In this document: positions 10,849 through 19,826 of the stretch, piece by piece
Position numbering within the stretch: the first letter of the stretch is position 1
How the letters are laid out: each line of letters begins with the position of its first letter
Assembly: GCA_947453625.1 (NCBI GenBank)
Contig: CANGHK010000024.1
Span: forward strand, 1 to 64,000
DNA: 64,000 nt
Direction: 5' to 3'
Source: Burkholderiales bacterium
GTDB taxonomy: Bacteria > Pseudomonadota > Gammaproteobacteria > Burkholderiales > Burkholderiaceae_C
Notes under the pieces: generated by a model
What the model saw: only the letters and a program-made list of their open reading frames with translations
What the model was told of the DNA's origin: nothing
Database searches by the model: none
Program-made: the position numbers and the translations under genes

Positions 10849-13800
10849 ATGAACGTATTTGCAAGAAATTCAAGCTTGCTCGCGGCCACGGTGGCTGCAA
10901 TCGGCCTGGCTGGCCATGCGCAGTCGGCACCGCCGTCACAAGCACGCGCCATCCCGCTGAATGGGGCAGTGCAAACTTTCGTGCCGCGTGGTCTGGACAC
11001 CACGCCGACGACCGTGGTGGTCGTGCTCGGCGGAGAACCGGTCGCCGTGGTCCAGCGCAACCTGGGCCGCGAACTCAACCGTTCCGAGCGAGACAGTGTG
11101 ATCGCTGCGCGCCGGTCGGATCACACCACCCTGATGCCGGAGATATCTCGTCGCGGCGGCCATGTGCTGGCTCACTTCCAGAGCGCGCTGAACGGCATCA
11201 AGGTGCGCATCGCGCGCAACCAGGTCGACTCGCTTCGAACGATGCCTGGCGTGGTGGCGGTCAAGCCGGTGGGCCTCTACACACTCAACAATGCGGTCAG
11301 CGTGCCGTTCATCGGCTCGCCTCAAGCCTGGCAGTTGGCGCAGCAATACCAGGGCCAGGGCGTGAAAATTGCCATCGTCGACACCGGCATCGACTACACC
11401 CACGCCAACTTTGGCGGCCCTGGCACGGTCGCCGCGTTCCAGGCCGCGGCAGCCTCCAGCACCTCGGCGGCCGATCCTGCGCTGTTCGGGCCGAACGCGC
11501 CCAAGGTCAAGGGGGGCACCGATCTGGTGGGCGACAACTACGACGCCGCCGCTGCCGCGGGCAGCCCCAAGCTGATCGCCCACCCCGATTCGAATCCGCT
11601 GGACTGCGGCGGCCACGGAAGCCATGTTGCCGGGACGGCGGCGGGCTTTGGTGTCAAGGCCGACGGCACGGCCTTCACGGGTCCTTACAGCGCAGCAGCC
11701 TACAGCGCGAATGCCTTCAGGATCGGCCCGGGCGTGGCGCCCAGAGCCGACCTGTACGCAGTCCGTGTGTTCGGCTGCAGCGGCTCGACCGATGTCGTCA
11801 CCGAGGCCATCGATTGGGCCGTGGCCAACGGCATGAACGTGATCAGCATGTCGCTGGGCTCCAACTATGGCGCGGCCGACAACGCGGATGCCTTGGCGGT
11901 TGCCAACGCCAACGCCGCTGGCATCCTGGTCATCGCGGCCTCAGGCAACGCCGGGCCGACACCCTACATCACCAGTTCACCAGCGTCCAGCGATGGCGCG
12001 ATCTCGGTCGCGGCCACCGACTCGTCTGCCGGCTTCCCGGCCGCCAGTCTGGCGCTGCCCGGTGGATCCACGATCACGGTGCAGGACAGCAATGGCGCAG
12101 CGTTCACCAACAACACCAACTACCCCATCGTGGTGCTGCGCAACCCCCCCGTTCCCCCGGCCACCATTGGCGCCATCTCGCTGGGTTGCACCGAGGCCGA
12201 GTACGACAAAGCCAGGAACGGCGGCATCGACATCACCGGCAGGCTGGTGGTCACCTTGCGCGGTAGCTGCGCCCGGGTCTACCGCGCGGGAGCGGGCCAG
12301 AAATACGGTGCTGCAGCGGTGGCGATGATCAATACCGCTCCAGGCTACCCAGCCTATGAAGGGCCCATCCCCGGTGGCGATCCGGCCACCAATCCCTTTG
12401 CACCGGTGACCATTCCGTTCTTCGGCGTGCTGGCGGCCGATGCCGCCAAGCTGAGCAGCGCGGCCAGTGCCGCCGCCACCAAAGGACTGCTGGCGAATCC
12501 GGGCTATTCGATCGCGGCGAGTTTCTCGTCGGGCGGCCCGCGCTGGGGGGACAGCGCACTGCGGCCCGGCGTGACGGCACCCGGCGTGGCCACGGTGTCG
12601 ACCGGCGTGGGCACCGGCAATGGTGCGGCCACGATGTCCGGAACCTCGATGGCAACGCCCCATGTGGCGGGCCTGGCCGCACTGGTCAAGCAAGCCTATC
12701 CCACCTGGTCGGTGAGTGACTTGCGCTCGGCTGTGCTGCAGACGGCTGCGCCGGCCAAGCTGCTGGACTACGCTCCGAGGCTTGAAGGCGCCGGCTTGGT
12801 TCAGTCGCTGGCGGCCGTCAGCACCCAGGCGGTGGTGCGCACGCCCAACGACAGCGTGTCGTTCGGCTATGCCGACTTGCTGCACGATTTCAGCGCCACC
12901 CGGCAGCTGACGGTGCACAACGACGGCGCCAAGGCGGTGCAGTTCAACATCTCGGTCACGCCGGCGGCCGGGTCCCTGCCCGCAACGGTCACGGTGGCGC
13001 CGTCGGTGATCGTCAACGCCAAGAGCGACGCGGTGTTCTCGGTCAAGCTCGATGTCGCCGCTGCTGCGGTGGGTGGCACGCACGCGCCGGATGGCTCGAC
13101 CCCGTTCCACGACGTGGCTGGCACCATCAGGCTGACGCCCAGTTCGTCGCGCCTGAACAATGGCGTGACGCTGACCGTGCCGTACTACCTGGTGGCGCGC
13201 ACCCGCTCCAACCTGTCAACCAGCGCCACCACGCTGCTCGGCCTGCCGGCGGGCGCGAACAATCTGGTGGTGAGCAACAGCGGTGGCGCCCTGGCCGCGG
13301 AACCCGACTTCTACAGCCTGGGCCAGATTGCTGCCGCGCCTCAAGGCGTGGCTTACGCGGATGCCCGAGCGATCGGCGTACAGGCGTGGCCCGACGGCGC
13401 TGGCGACAGTTTCATGGTCTTTGCGATCAACACCTTCGGCAGATTCTCCAACGCCGCCGGCTGGCTGGAGTGGGACATCTTCATCGACACGACGGGCACC
13501 GGCGGCGCACCCGACTATGTGCTGGTTGGCGGACGTGGCGGTTGGTTCACGTCGACAGCATCTCTTGCAGAGACCCCCGTGTCGGCCTTGATCAAGTTGA
13601 GCACCGGGGCCGTCACTGCGCTCTACTATGCCGACACGGCTACCGACAACTCCACCGTCTTGCTACCCGTCTACGCGTCTGACATGGGAATGACGGCAGC
13701 GAATCCCCGCATCACCTACTACCTGAACAGCTTTGGCCCTGATGGCAGCGGTGCAGCCATGCCGGGTGGGCGAGGCAGGTTCAACGCTTTCACGCCGGCC

Positions 13801-13965
13801 CTGAATGTCAGCGGCACGGGGTCGATCGCACCGGGCGGTTCGGCAGCAGCCACTGTCGGCGTGAACCCGGTCGAGTGGGCCATCACGCCGGCAAAGGGAC
13901 TGATGATCGTTGCACCTGACAACCTGTCTGGCATCAACCAGGCCAGGATCCTGACCGTCAACTAG
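10849..13965 (+). CDS. Secreted subtilisin-like serine protease (S8) with PA and I9 domains
   Basis: A 1038-residue extracellular protease. A signal peptide (about 1-26) is followed by an I9-type propeptide (about 45-150) and an S8 catalytic domain with Asp178 in IAIVDTGIDYTHANF, His256 in GGHGSHVAGTAAG and Ser600 in MSGTSMATPHVAG. The long stretch between His and Ser holds a protease-associated (PA) domain around 395-560. The rest (about 640-1038) is beta-rich, with an Fn3-like part, and lacks a PEP-CTERM tail. The enzyme probably degrades extracellular protein. It lies just after the PEP-CTERM gene, and the two may be one imported unit between recG and oxyR. A strong terminator follows. Confidence 0.92.
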   Translation: MNVFARNSSLLAATVAAIGLAGHAQSAPPSQARAIPLNGAVQTFVPRGLDTTPTTVVVVLGGEPVAVVQRNLGRELNRSERDSVIAARRSDHTTLMPEISRRGGHVLAHFQSALNGIKVRIARNQVDSLRTMPGVVAVKPVGLYTLNNAVSVPFIGSPQAWQLAQQYQGQGVKIAIVDTGIDYTHANFGGPGTVAAFQAAAASSTSAADPALFGPNAPKVKGGTDLVGDNYDAAAAAGSPKLIAHPDSNPLDCGGHGSHVAGTAAGFGVKADGTAFTGPYSAAAYSANAFRIGPGVAPRADLYAVRVFGCSGSTDVVTEAIDWAVANGMNVISMSLGSNYGAADNADALAVANANAAGILVIAASGNAGPTPYITSSPASSDGAISVAATDSSAGFPAASLALPGGSTITVQDSNGAAFTNNTNYPIVVLRNPPVPPATIGAISLGCTEAEYDKARNGGIDITGRLVVTLRGSCARVYRAGAGQKYGAAAVAMINTAPGYPAYEGPIPGGDPATNPFAPVTIPFFGVLAADAAKLSSAASAAATKGLLANPGYSIAASFSSGGPRWGDSALRPGVTAPGVATVSTGVGTGNGAATMSGTSMATPHVAGLAALVKQAYPTWSVSDLRSAVLQTAAPAKLLDYAPRLEGAGLVQSLAAVSTQAVVRTPNDSVSFGYADLLHDFSATRQLTVHNDGAKAVQFNISVTPAAGSLPATVTVAPSVIVNAKSDAVFSVKLDVAAAAVGGTHAPDGSTPFHDVAGTIRLTPSSSRLNNGVTLTVPYYLVARTRSNLSTSATTLLGLPAGANNLVVSNSGGALAAEPDFYSLGQIAAAPQGVAYADARAIGVQAWPDGAGDSFMVFAINTFGRFSNAAGWLEWDIFIDTTGTGGAPDYVLVGGRGGWFTSTASLAETPVSALIKLSTGAVTALYYADTATDNSTVLLPVYASDMGMTAANPRITYYLNSFGPDGSGAAMPGGRGRFNAFTPALNVSGTGSIAPGGSAAATVGVNPVEWAITPAKGLMIVAPDNLSGINQARILTVN

Positions 13966-13982
13966 ACCCGAGCTGAGCCATG

Positions 13983-14018
13983 AATGGCCCGACAGCACAA
14001 GCTGCCGGGCCATTTTCA
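13983..14018 (+). terminator. Intrinsic terminator after the S8 protease gene
   Basis: Inverted repeat AATGGCCCG ... CGGGCCATT with an inner CAGC/GCTG stem and an ACAA loop, followed by a short T-rich tail. It starts 17 bp after the protease stop codon and ends about 40 bp before oxyR. The only internal defect is one A/C mismatch. Confidence 0.75.
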
Positions 14019-14057
14019 TCGTCCATCCCGTACGCGTCATGACAACATAATCCGTCC

Positions 14058-14990
14058 ATGACCCTGACCGAACTGCGCTACATCGTCGCCGTCGCCCGTG
14101 AGCGCCATTTCGGTCGTGCGGCCGAGGCCTGCTTCGTCTCGCAACCCACGCTCAGCGTGGCGATCAAGAAGCTCGAGGAAGAGCTCGATGTCAAGCTGTT
14201 CGAGCGCGGCACCACCGAAGTCAGCGTGACTGCGCTGGGCGAAGCCATCGTGCAGCAGGCGCAGGTCGTGCTGGAGCAGGCCGCGGCGATCAAGGAGATC
14301 GCCAAGCGCGGCCAGGACCCATTGACCGGCGCGCTTCGGCTGGGGCTGATCTACACCATCGGGCCCTACCTGTTGCCCGAACTGGTGCGGCACACGATAG
14401 AACTGACACCGCAGATGCCGCTGATGCTGCAGGAGAACTTCACGATCAAGCTGCTGGAGATGCTGCGCAGCGGTGAGCTCGATTGCGCGATCATGGCCGA
14501 GCCTTTTCCCGACACCGGATTGGCGGTGGCACCGCTCTACGACGAACCCTTCATGGTGGCCGTGCCCAGCGCCCACCCGCTGGCCCAGCGCAGCAGCATC
14601 ACGTCCGAGGAGTTGAAGCAGGAGACCATGCTGCTGCTGGGCACCGGGCATTGCTTCCGCGACCATGTGCTTGAGGTCTGCCCCGAGTTCGCCCGCTTCG
14701 CCAGCGACGCCGAGGGCATACGCAAGAGCTTCGAGGGCTCGTCGCTGGAGACCATCCGCTACATGGTGGCCTCGGGCATGGGCATCACCGTGGTGCCCCA
14801 GCTCAGCGTGCGCGCCTTCGAGCGCAGCAGCGGCGCCGACCATGTGCGCTACATCCCGTTCGCCGCGCCGGCGCCCACCCGGCGCGTGGTGCTGGCCTGG
14901 CGCCGCAGCTTCACCCGCTACGAGGCCATCGCCGCGCTGCGCAATGCCGTCTATGCCTGTGGGCTCGACGGCGTGACGCGACTGTCCTGA
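14058..14990 (+). CDS. oxyR: Hydrogen peroxide-sensing LysR-type regulator OxyR
   Basis: A 310-residue LysR-family regulator. The N-terminal winged HTH (about 1-60) reads TELRYIVAVARERHFGRAAEACFVSQPTLS in overlapping segments. The sensor domain carries Cys199 (LLLGTGHCFRD) and Cys208 (LEVCPEF), the same positions as the peroxide-reactive disulfide pair of the E. coli protein, so this is a redox OxyR and not a generic LysR factor. The usual target dps is present nearby only as a wreck (17752-17955). No catalase or peroxiredoxin gene lies in the window. Confidence 0.95.
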   Translation: MTLTELRYIVAVARERHFGRAAEACFVSQPTLSVAIKKLEEELDVKLFERGTTEVSVTALGEAIVQQAQVVLEQAAAIKEIAKRGQDPLTGALRLGLIYTIGPYLLPELVRHTIELTPQMPLMLQENFTIKLLEMLRSGELDCAIMAEPFPDTGLAVAPLYDEPFMVAVPSAHPLAQRSSITSEELKQETMLLLGTGHCFRDHVLEVCPEFARFASDAEGIRKSFEGSSLETIRYMVASGMGITVVPQLSVRAFERSSGADHVRYIPFAAPAPTRRVVLAWRRSFTRYEAIAALRNAVYACGLDGVTRLS

Positions 14991-15041
14991 TCCGCCCACG
15001 CCCGCGCCAGGGCTGATCAACTCCAGGCACACTGCGGCCGG

Positions 15042-15848
15042 ATGCCATTTGCCATGCCGCCCCCGTTGATTGCCCTGGATCGGGTCGGCAAACGCTTCGC
15101 CGACGGATTGGTGGCGCTGGCCGAGGTGTCGCTGGCCGTGCGCCCGGACGAGTTCGTCGCGCTGCTCGGCCCCTCGGGCTGCGGCAAGAGCACGGTGCTG
15201 CGGCTGGCTGCCGGGCTGGAATCGGCCAGCAGCGGCCGGGTCCAGGCCCCGGCGCTGCGAGCCGGGCGCGCGCTGGAGACGGCCTTCGTGTTCCAGGAGC
15301 CCACGTTGATGCCCTGGGCCAGCGTGTTCGACAACGTCTGGCTGCCGCTGAGGCTGCAGGGCGCCTCGCGGTCGCAAGCCGCGCCGGTGGTGCGCCAGAT
15401 GCTGGCCAGCGTCGGCCTGGCCGACTTCGAGCGCAGCTACCCGGCGCAGTTGTCGGGCGGCATGAAGATGCGGGCCTCGATCGCCCGCGCGCTGGTCACC
15501 CGACCGCGGGTGCTGTTGATGGACGAGCCGTTCGCCGCGCTCGACGACATCACGCGCCAGAAGCTCAACACCGACTTGCTGGCCTGGTGGCAGGGCCAGG
15601 CGATGGCCGCGCTGTTCGTCACCCACAGCGTGGCCGAGGCGGTGTTCCTGAGCCAGCGGGTGCTGGTGATGGCGGCGCGCCCCGGTCGGGTGGTGGCCGA
15701 GGTGGTGATTGCCCAGCCCTGTCCGCGCCAGCCCGACTTCCGCCACTCGGCGCTGTTTGCCGACGCCTGCCGCGCGCTGGGCGCGGCGCTTGCCGATGCG
15801 CATGACGGCGCGCCGCCGACCCGGCCATCGGCGCCGGTGCAGGCATGA
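15042..15848 (+). CDS. ABC importer ATP-binding subunit, nitrate/sulfonate/thiamine-precursor type
   Basis: A 268-residue ATPase that powers the importer encoded by the next two genes. Visible motifs are Walker A GPSGCGKST, Q-loop FQEPTLMPW, signature LSGGMKMRASIARAL, Walker B VLLMDEPFAALDD and the switch His in FVTHSVAEAV. This is the SsuB/TauB/ThiZ-like group. An in-frame ATG at 15054 is an equally possible start. The stop overlaps the permease start in ATGA. Upstream I see no TPP riboswitch signature, so thiamine-precursor transport is not specifically supported. Confidence 0.9.
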   Translation: MPFAMPPPLIALDRVGKRFADGLVALAEVSLAVRPDEFVALLGPSGCGKSTVLRLAAGLESASSGRVQAPALRAGRALETAFVFQEPTLMPWASVFDNVWLPLRLQGASRSQAAPVVRQMLASVGLADFERSYPAQLSGGMKMRASIARALVTRPRVLLMDEPFAALDDITRQKLNTDLLAWWQGQAMAALFVTHSVAEAVFLSQRVLVMAARPGRVVAEVVIAQPCPRQPDFRHSALFADACRALGAALADAHDGAPPTRPSAPVQA

Positions 15849-16633
15849 GCCGGACGGCCTGGCGCGGCTGGATCCTGCCCACGGTGGTGCTGCTGGGCCT
15901 ACTGACGGCCTGGGAACTGGTGGTGCGGCTGGCCGGCATCCCGGCTTACACCCTGCCCGCGCCGTCGCTGGTGGCCACCACGCTGTGGGCCAACTTCGGC
16001 TCGCTGGCCGGCAGTTGGTGGGTGACGCTGAAGATCACGCTGGGCGCGCTGGCGCTGGCCTGTGCCGGCGGGGTGCTGATCGCCGCAGTGTTCGCCCTCT
16101 CGCCGACGATCGAGCGGGCGCTGTTCCCGGTGGCGGTGGTGCTGCAGGTCACGCCCATCGTCGCGGTGGCCCCGCTGATCCTGATCTATGTCGAAAGCAC
16201 CAGCGCGGCGCTGCTGCTGTGCGCCTGGATCGTGGCCTTTTTTCCGATCCTGTCCAACACCGTGATCGGGCTGCGCGCGGCGGATGCCAATCTGCAGGAC
16301 TTGTTCCGGCTCTACCGCGCCACGCCCTGGCAGCGGCTGCAACTGCTGCGGCTGCCGGCAGCGCTGCCGTACTTCGTCGCGGGCTTGAAGATCTCGGGCG
16401 GCTTGAGCCTGATCGGCGCCGTCACCGCCGAGATGGTGGCCGGTGCGGCGGGCCGCGAGACCGGCCTGGCCTCGCGCATCCTGGAGGCGAGCTTCCGCAC
16501 CGAGACGCCCAAGATGTTTGCCGCGCTGGCGCTGCTGGTGGCCACCGGGGTGATGATCTTCTGGGCTTTCAACGCCTTGTCGCGCTGGCTGCTCGGGCCC
16601 TGGCATGCGTCAGAATCGTCGCCGCTGCAGTAA
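15845..16633 (+). CDS. ABC importer permease, nitrate/sulfonate/thiamine-precursor type
   Basis: A 262-residue inner-membrane protein of the SsuC/TauC/ThiX-like BPD family with about six hydrophobic helices. The EAA-like cytoplasmic loop around residues 140-170 (FRLYRATPWQRLQLLRLP) contacts the ATPase. It overlaps the ATPase gene by 4 bp, showing translational coupling, and is followed 30 bp later by the binding-protein gene. Confidence 0.9.
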   Translation: MSRTAWRGWILPTVVLLGLLTAWELVVRLAGIPAYTLPAPSLVATTLWANFGSLAGSWWVTLKITLGALALACAGGVLIAAVFALSPTIERALFPVAVVLQVTPIVAVAPLILIYVESTSAALLLCAWIVAFFPILSNTVIGLRAADANLQDLFRLYRATPWQRLQLLRLPAALPYFVAGLKISGGLSLIGAVTAEMVAGAAGRETGLASRILEASFRTETPKMFAALALLVATGVMIFWAFNALSRWLLGPWHASESSPLQ

Positions 16634-16663
16634 ACCCAACCCTGTTCCACGAGGACTCCGCCG

Positions 16664-17683
16664 ATGCGCATCCGCCTGACACACCTGTTGATCACCACCA
16701 TGGCGCTGGCCACGCTGGGCAGCGCACAGGCCCAGGACAAGGTGGTCTTTGCCACCAACTGGAAGGCGCAGGCCGCACATGGCGGCTTCTACCAGGCCTT
16801 GGCCGACGGCACCTACAAAAAGTACGGGCTGGACGTGACGATCCAGCAAGGTGGGCCGCAGGTCAACAACCGGCCGCTGCTGCCGGCCGGGCGCATCGAC
16901 TTCCTGATGACCGGCAACCTGCTGCACAGCTTCGACAACGTCAAGAACAAGGTGCCCACGGTGGTGGTGGCGGCGATGTTCCAGAAAGACCCGCAAGCCC
17001 TGCTGGCCCACCCCGGCCAGGGTTACGAGAACTTCGAGAACCTCAAGAACGCACCGCTGGCGTTGATCGCCAAGGACGGACAGTTCAGCTGGTGGCAATG
17101 GCTGAAGGTTGTGCATGGCTTCAAGGACGAGGCCCTCAAGCCCTACAACTACAACCTCGGCCCCTTCCTGGCCAACCCCAAGGCGATCCAGCAGGGTTAC
17201 TCGGTGGCCGAGCCGATCTACGTCGAAAACCAAGGCAAGTTCAAGCCGGTGGTGCATCTGCTGGCCGACCATGGCTTTTCCACCTACAGCACGCTGATCG
17301 AGGCCAGCACCGAGACGGTGAAGAACAAACCGGCGCTGGTGCAGCGCTTCGTCGACGCGTCGGCGATCGGCTGGGTGAATTACCTCTACGGCCAACGCCA
17401 GGCCGCAGCCGCGCTGATGATGCGCGACAACCCCGAGATGAGCGAGGCCGAGATGGAAGCCTCGGTGGCGCTGATGAAGCGCCAGGGCATCGTCGACTCG
17501 GGCGAGGCCGGCACCCGCGGCATCGGCGCGATGAACAGCGCGCGCATTGCCGATTTTTATGGGCAGATGGTCAAGGCCGGTCTGTACCGGGCTGGCGATG
17601 TCGACCTGAGCAAGGTGGCCACGCTGCAGTTCGTCAACCGAGGCGTCGGCGTGGACATCAAGGCCAAACTGGCCGGCAAATGA
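16664..17683 (+). CDS. ABC importer periplasmic binding protein, NMT1/THI5-like
   Basis: A 339-residue precursor with a clear signal peptide (about 1-23, ending GSAQAQ). The mature protein opens KVVFATNWKAQAAHGGFYQAL, the NMT1/THI5 beta-strand and ligand-loop pattern of pyrimidine-precursor, riboflavin-precursor and sulfonate binding proteins, with QGGPQVNNRPLLPAG next. It should deliver a small organic ligand to the preceding permease/ATPase pair. The ligand remains open: an HMP-like pyrimidine or riboflavin precursor is plausible by family, but no biosynthetic or riboswitch context supports one. Confidence 0.88.
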   Translation: MRIRLTHLLITTMALATLGSAQAQDKVVFATNWKAQAAHGGFYQALADGTYKKYGLDVTIQQGGPQVNNRPLLPAGRIDFLMTGNLLHSFDNVKNKVPTVVVAAMFQKDPQALLAHPGQGYENFENLKNAPLALIAKDGQFSWWQWLKVVHGFKDEALKPYNYNLGPFLANPKAIQQGYSVAEPIYVENQGKFKPVVHLLADHGFSTYSTLIEASTETVKNKPALVQRFVDASAIGWVNYLYGQRQAAAALMMRDNPEMSEAEMEASVALMKRQGIVDSGEAGTRGIGAMNSARIADFYGQMVKAGLYRAGDVDLSKVATLQFVNRGVGVDIKAKLAGK

Positions 17684-17751
17684 GGCCACTGCGGCCCACA
17701 CCCATACGCGGATGGCTGTAAATGCGTCCAAGCTCCACCGAAAGACGCTCC

Positions 17752-17955
17752 ATGGCCAAAGCCAAATCAGACGCCGCCAAGTCCCCCAGCCATCAATATC
17801 GGCATCAGCGAAGAACACCGCGCGGCGATCACCGGCGGCCTGGTGCACCTGCTGGCCGACAAGGCCGGTGACGAGCCCACTGCCGACCTGCTGACCCAGC
17901 GCCTGACGGTGCACGAGCAGACCGCCTGGATGCGGCGCTCGCTGCTGCAGGACTG
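17752..17955 (+). pseudogene. dps: Remnant of dps (DNA-protecting ferritin-like protein), frameshifted and internally deleted
   Basis: An ATG at 17752 opens [13 protein letters not shown], then the frame shifts. Removing one C from the run of five near 17783-17788 restores [17 protein letters not shown], the normal Dps N-terminus. Translation in that frame then jumps from GGL straight into [18 protein letters not shown] and [14 protein letters not shown], the normal Dps C-terminus, to a stop at 17953. About 100 central codons, including the ferroxidase and DNA-compaction core, are gone. The 67-codon relic cannot make a functional protein. Its position near oxyR and ubiA fits a native dps locus. 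Identification rests on family sequence known from memory. Confidence 0.82.
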
Positions 17956-18054
17956 AGCGGCAGCCGGGGCCGGCGAAGCGCAGCCCGCGGCGCCGATAAT
18001 CGCCGGTTCCCCAATTTTCCGGCGCGGCCCGCAAGCTGCAGTCAGCGCAGCCCC

Positions 18055-19731
18055 ATGTCCGATCCCGTCACGCCCGTCACATCCGTCCCGTCCACCACCA
18101 CGCCCGGCAACCCGCTGGCCAGGGAGGTGCGCCGCCGCCGCACTTTCGCGATCATCAGCCACCCCGACGCCGGCAAGACCACGCTGACCGAGAAACTGCT
18201 GCTGTTCTCGGGCGCGATCCAGATCGCCGGTTCGGTCAAGGCGCGCAAGGCCAGCCGCCACGCCACCAGCGACTGGATGGAGATCGAGAAGCAGCGCGGC
18301 ATCTCGGTGGCCTCGAGCGTGATGCAGATGGAATACCGCGACTGCGTGATCAACCTGCTCGACACCCCCGGCCACCAGGACTTCTCGGAAGACACCTACC
18401 GCGTGCTGACCGCGGTGGACGCCGCGCTGATGGTGATCGACGCGGCCAACGGCGTCGAGCCGCAGACCCGGCGCCTGCTGCAGGTCTGCCGCGCCCGCAA
18501 CACCCCCATCCTGACCTTCGTCAACAAGATGGACCGCGAGGTGCAGGACCCGCTGGTGCTGATGGACGAGATCGAGCGCGAGCTGGGCATGACGGTGACC
18601 CCCTTCACCTGGCCGGTGGGCATGGGCAAGTTCTTCAGCGGCGTGATGGACTTGCGCAAGCAGCAGATGCGCGTCTTCAAGGCCGGCGCCGACCGGGCCA
18701 ATGACAACGACGAGATCATCGACGGCCTGAACAGCCCGGTGCTGGCCCAGCGCTTTGGCGCGCCCTACGAGCAGGCCGCCGGCGAGGTCGAGCTGGTGCG
18801 CGAGGCCGCGCCGGCCTTCGATGAGGCCGAGTTCCTGGCCGGCCGCCAGACGCCGATGTTCTTCGGCTCGGCGGTCAACAACTTCGGCGTGCAGGAGGTG
18901 CTGGACGCGCTGGTCGACCTGGCGCCGCCGCCCGGCGACCGCCCGGCGATGCAGCGCGTGGTGCATCCCGAGGAGCCCAGGTTCACCGGCGTGGTCTTCA
19001 AGATCCAGGCCAACATGGACCCCAGCCACCGCGACCGCATCGCCTTCCTGCGCGTGGCGAGCGGCCATTTCGAGCGCGGCATGCGGCTCAAGGTGGTGCG
19101 CTCGGGCAAGGAGTTGCGGCCCAACACCGTCGTGTCCTTCCTGAGCCAGCGCCGCGAACTGCTGGACGAAGCCTATGCCGGCGACATCATAGGCATCCCC
19201 AACCACGGCGTGCTGCAGCTCGGCGACACGCTGACCGAGGGCGAGGCGCTGCAGTTCACCGGCCTGCCCTTTTTTGCGCCAGAGATGTTCCGCATGGTCG
19301 AGGTGGCCGACCCGCTCAAGACCAAGCAGCTCAAGGCCGGGCTGACCCAGCTCGGCGAGGAAGGCGCGATCCAGGTTTTCCGGCCGATGGTCGGCAGCGT
19401 GCTGATGCTGGGCGCGGTGGGCCAGCTGCAGTTCGAGGTGGTGGCGCACCGGCTCGAGCATGAATACGGCTGCAAGGCCCGCATCAGTCCTTGCCGCTTC
19501 TCGATCGCGCGCTGGGTGACCTGCGATGCGGCCGACGGCGGCGAGAAGGAACTGGCGCGATTCGTCGAGGCCAACAGCCACCGCATGGCCTACGACGCGG
19601 TGAACGCGCCGACGCTGCTGGTGGAGTACTCGCCCGAGCTGCGGGCGATCGAGGCCAACTGGCCCAAGATCAAGTTCCACGCGCTGCGCGAGCATGCCGG
19701 CCTGGTGTTCCAGAAGCGGCTGGACGGCTGA
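18055..19731 (+). CDS. prfC: Peptide chain release factor 3
   Basis: A 558-residue translational GTPase that recycles RF1/RF2 after peptide release. G motifs are visible: G1 SHPDAGKTTLTEKLL, G3 DTPGHQDFSEDTYR, G4 NKMDRE. The N-terminal extension (MSDPVTPVTSVP) is longer than in E. coli but the ATG at 18055 is the only convenient start. The gene follows the dps relic and precedes ubiA by 95 bp. Confidence 0.95.
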   Translation: MSDPVTPVTSVPSTTTPGNPLAREVRRRRTFAIISHPDAGKTTLTEKLLLFSGAIQIAGSVKARKASRHATSDWMEIEKQRGISVASSVMQMEYRDCVINLLDTPGHQDFSEDTYRVLTAVDAALMVIDAANGVEPQTRRLLQVCRARNTPILTFVNKMDREVQDPLVLMDEIERELGMTVTPFTWPVGMGKFFSGVMDLRKQQMRVFKAGADRANDNDEIIDGLNSPVLAQRFGAPYEQAAGEVELVREAAPAFDEAEFLAGRQTPMFFGSAVNNFGVQEVLDALVDLAPPPGDRPAMQRVVHPEEPRFTGVVFKIQANMDPSHRDRIAFLRVASGHFERGMRLKVVRSGKELRPNTVVSFLSQRRELLDEAYAGDIIGIPNHGVLQLGDTLTEGEALQFTGLPFFAPEMFRMVEVADPLKTKQLKAGLTQLGEEGAIQVFRPMVGSVLMLGAVGQLQFEVVAHRLEHEYGCKARISPCRFSIARWVTCDAADGGEKELARFVEANSHRMAYDAVNAPTLLVEYSPELRAIEANWPKIKFHALREHAGLVFQKRLDG

Positions 19732-19826
19732 GGGCGGCCAGCCCGACAAGCGGATCAACCAGCCCGGCCGCGGCGCTCGGCAGGATCCAGCGCCGGCCGC
19801 CGGCAGGATGACACAATCCGCCGCCC

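Noticed and set aside
14991-15041. A TPP riboswitch before the NMT1/THI5-like transporter
   Set aside because: The gap is only about 50 bp and no TPP core motif (CTGAGA ... ACCTGATC) is visible.
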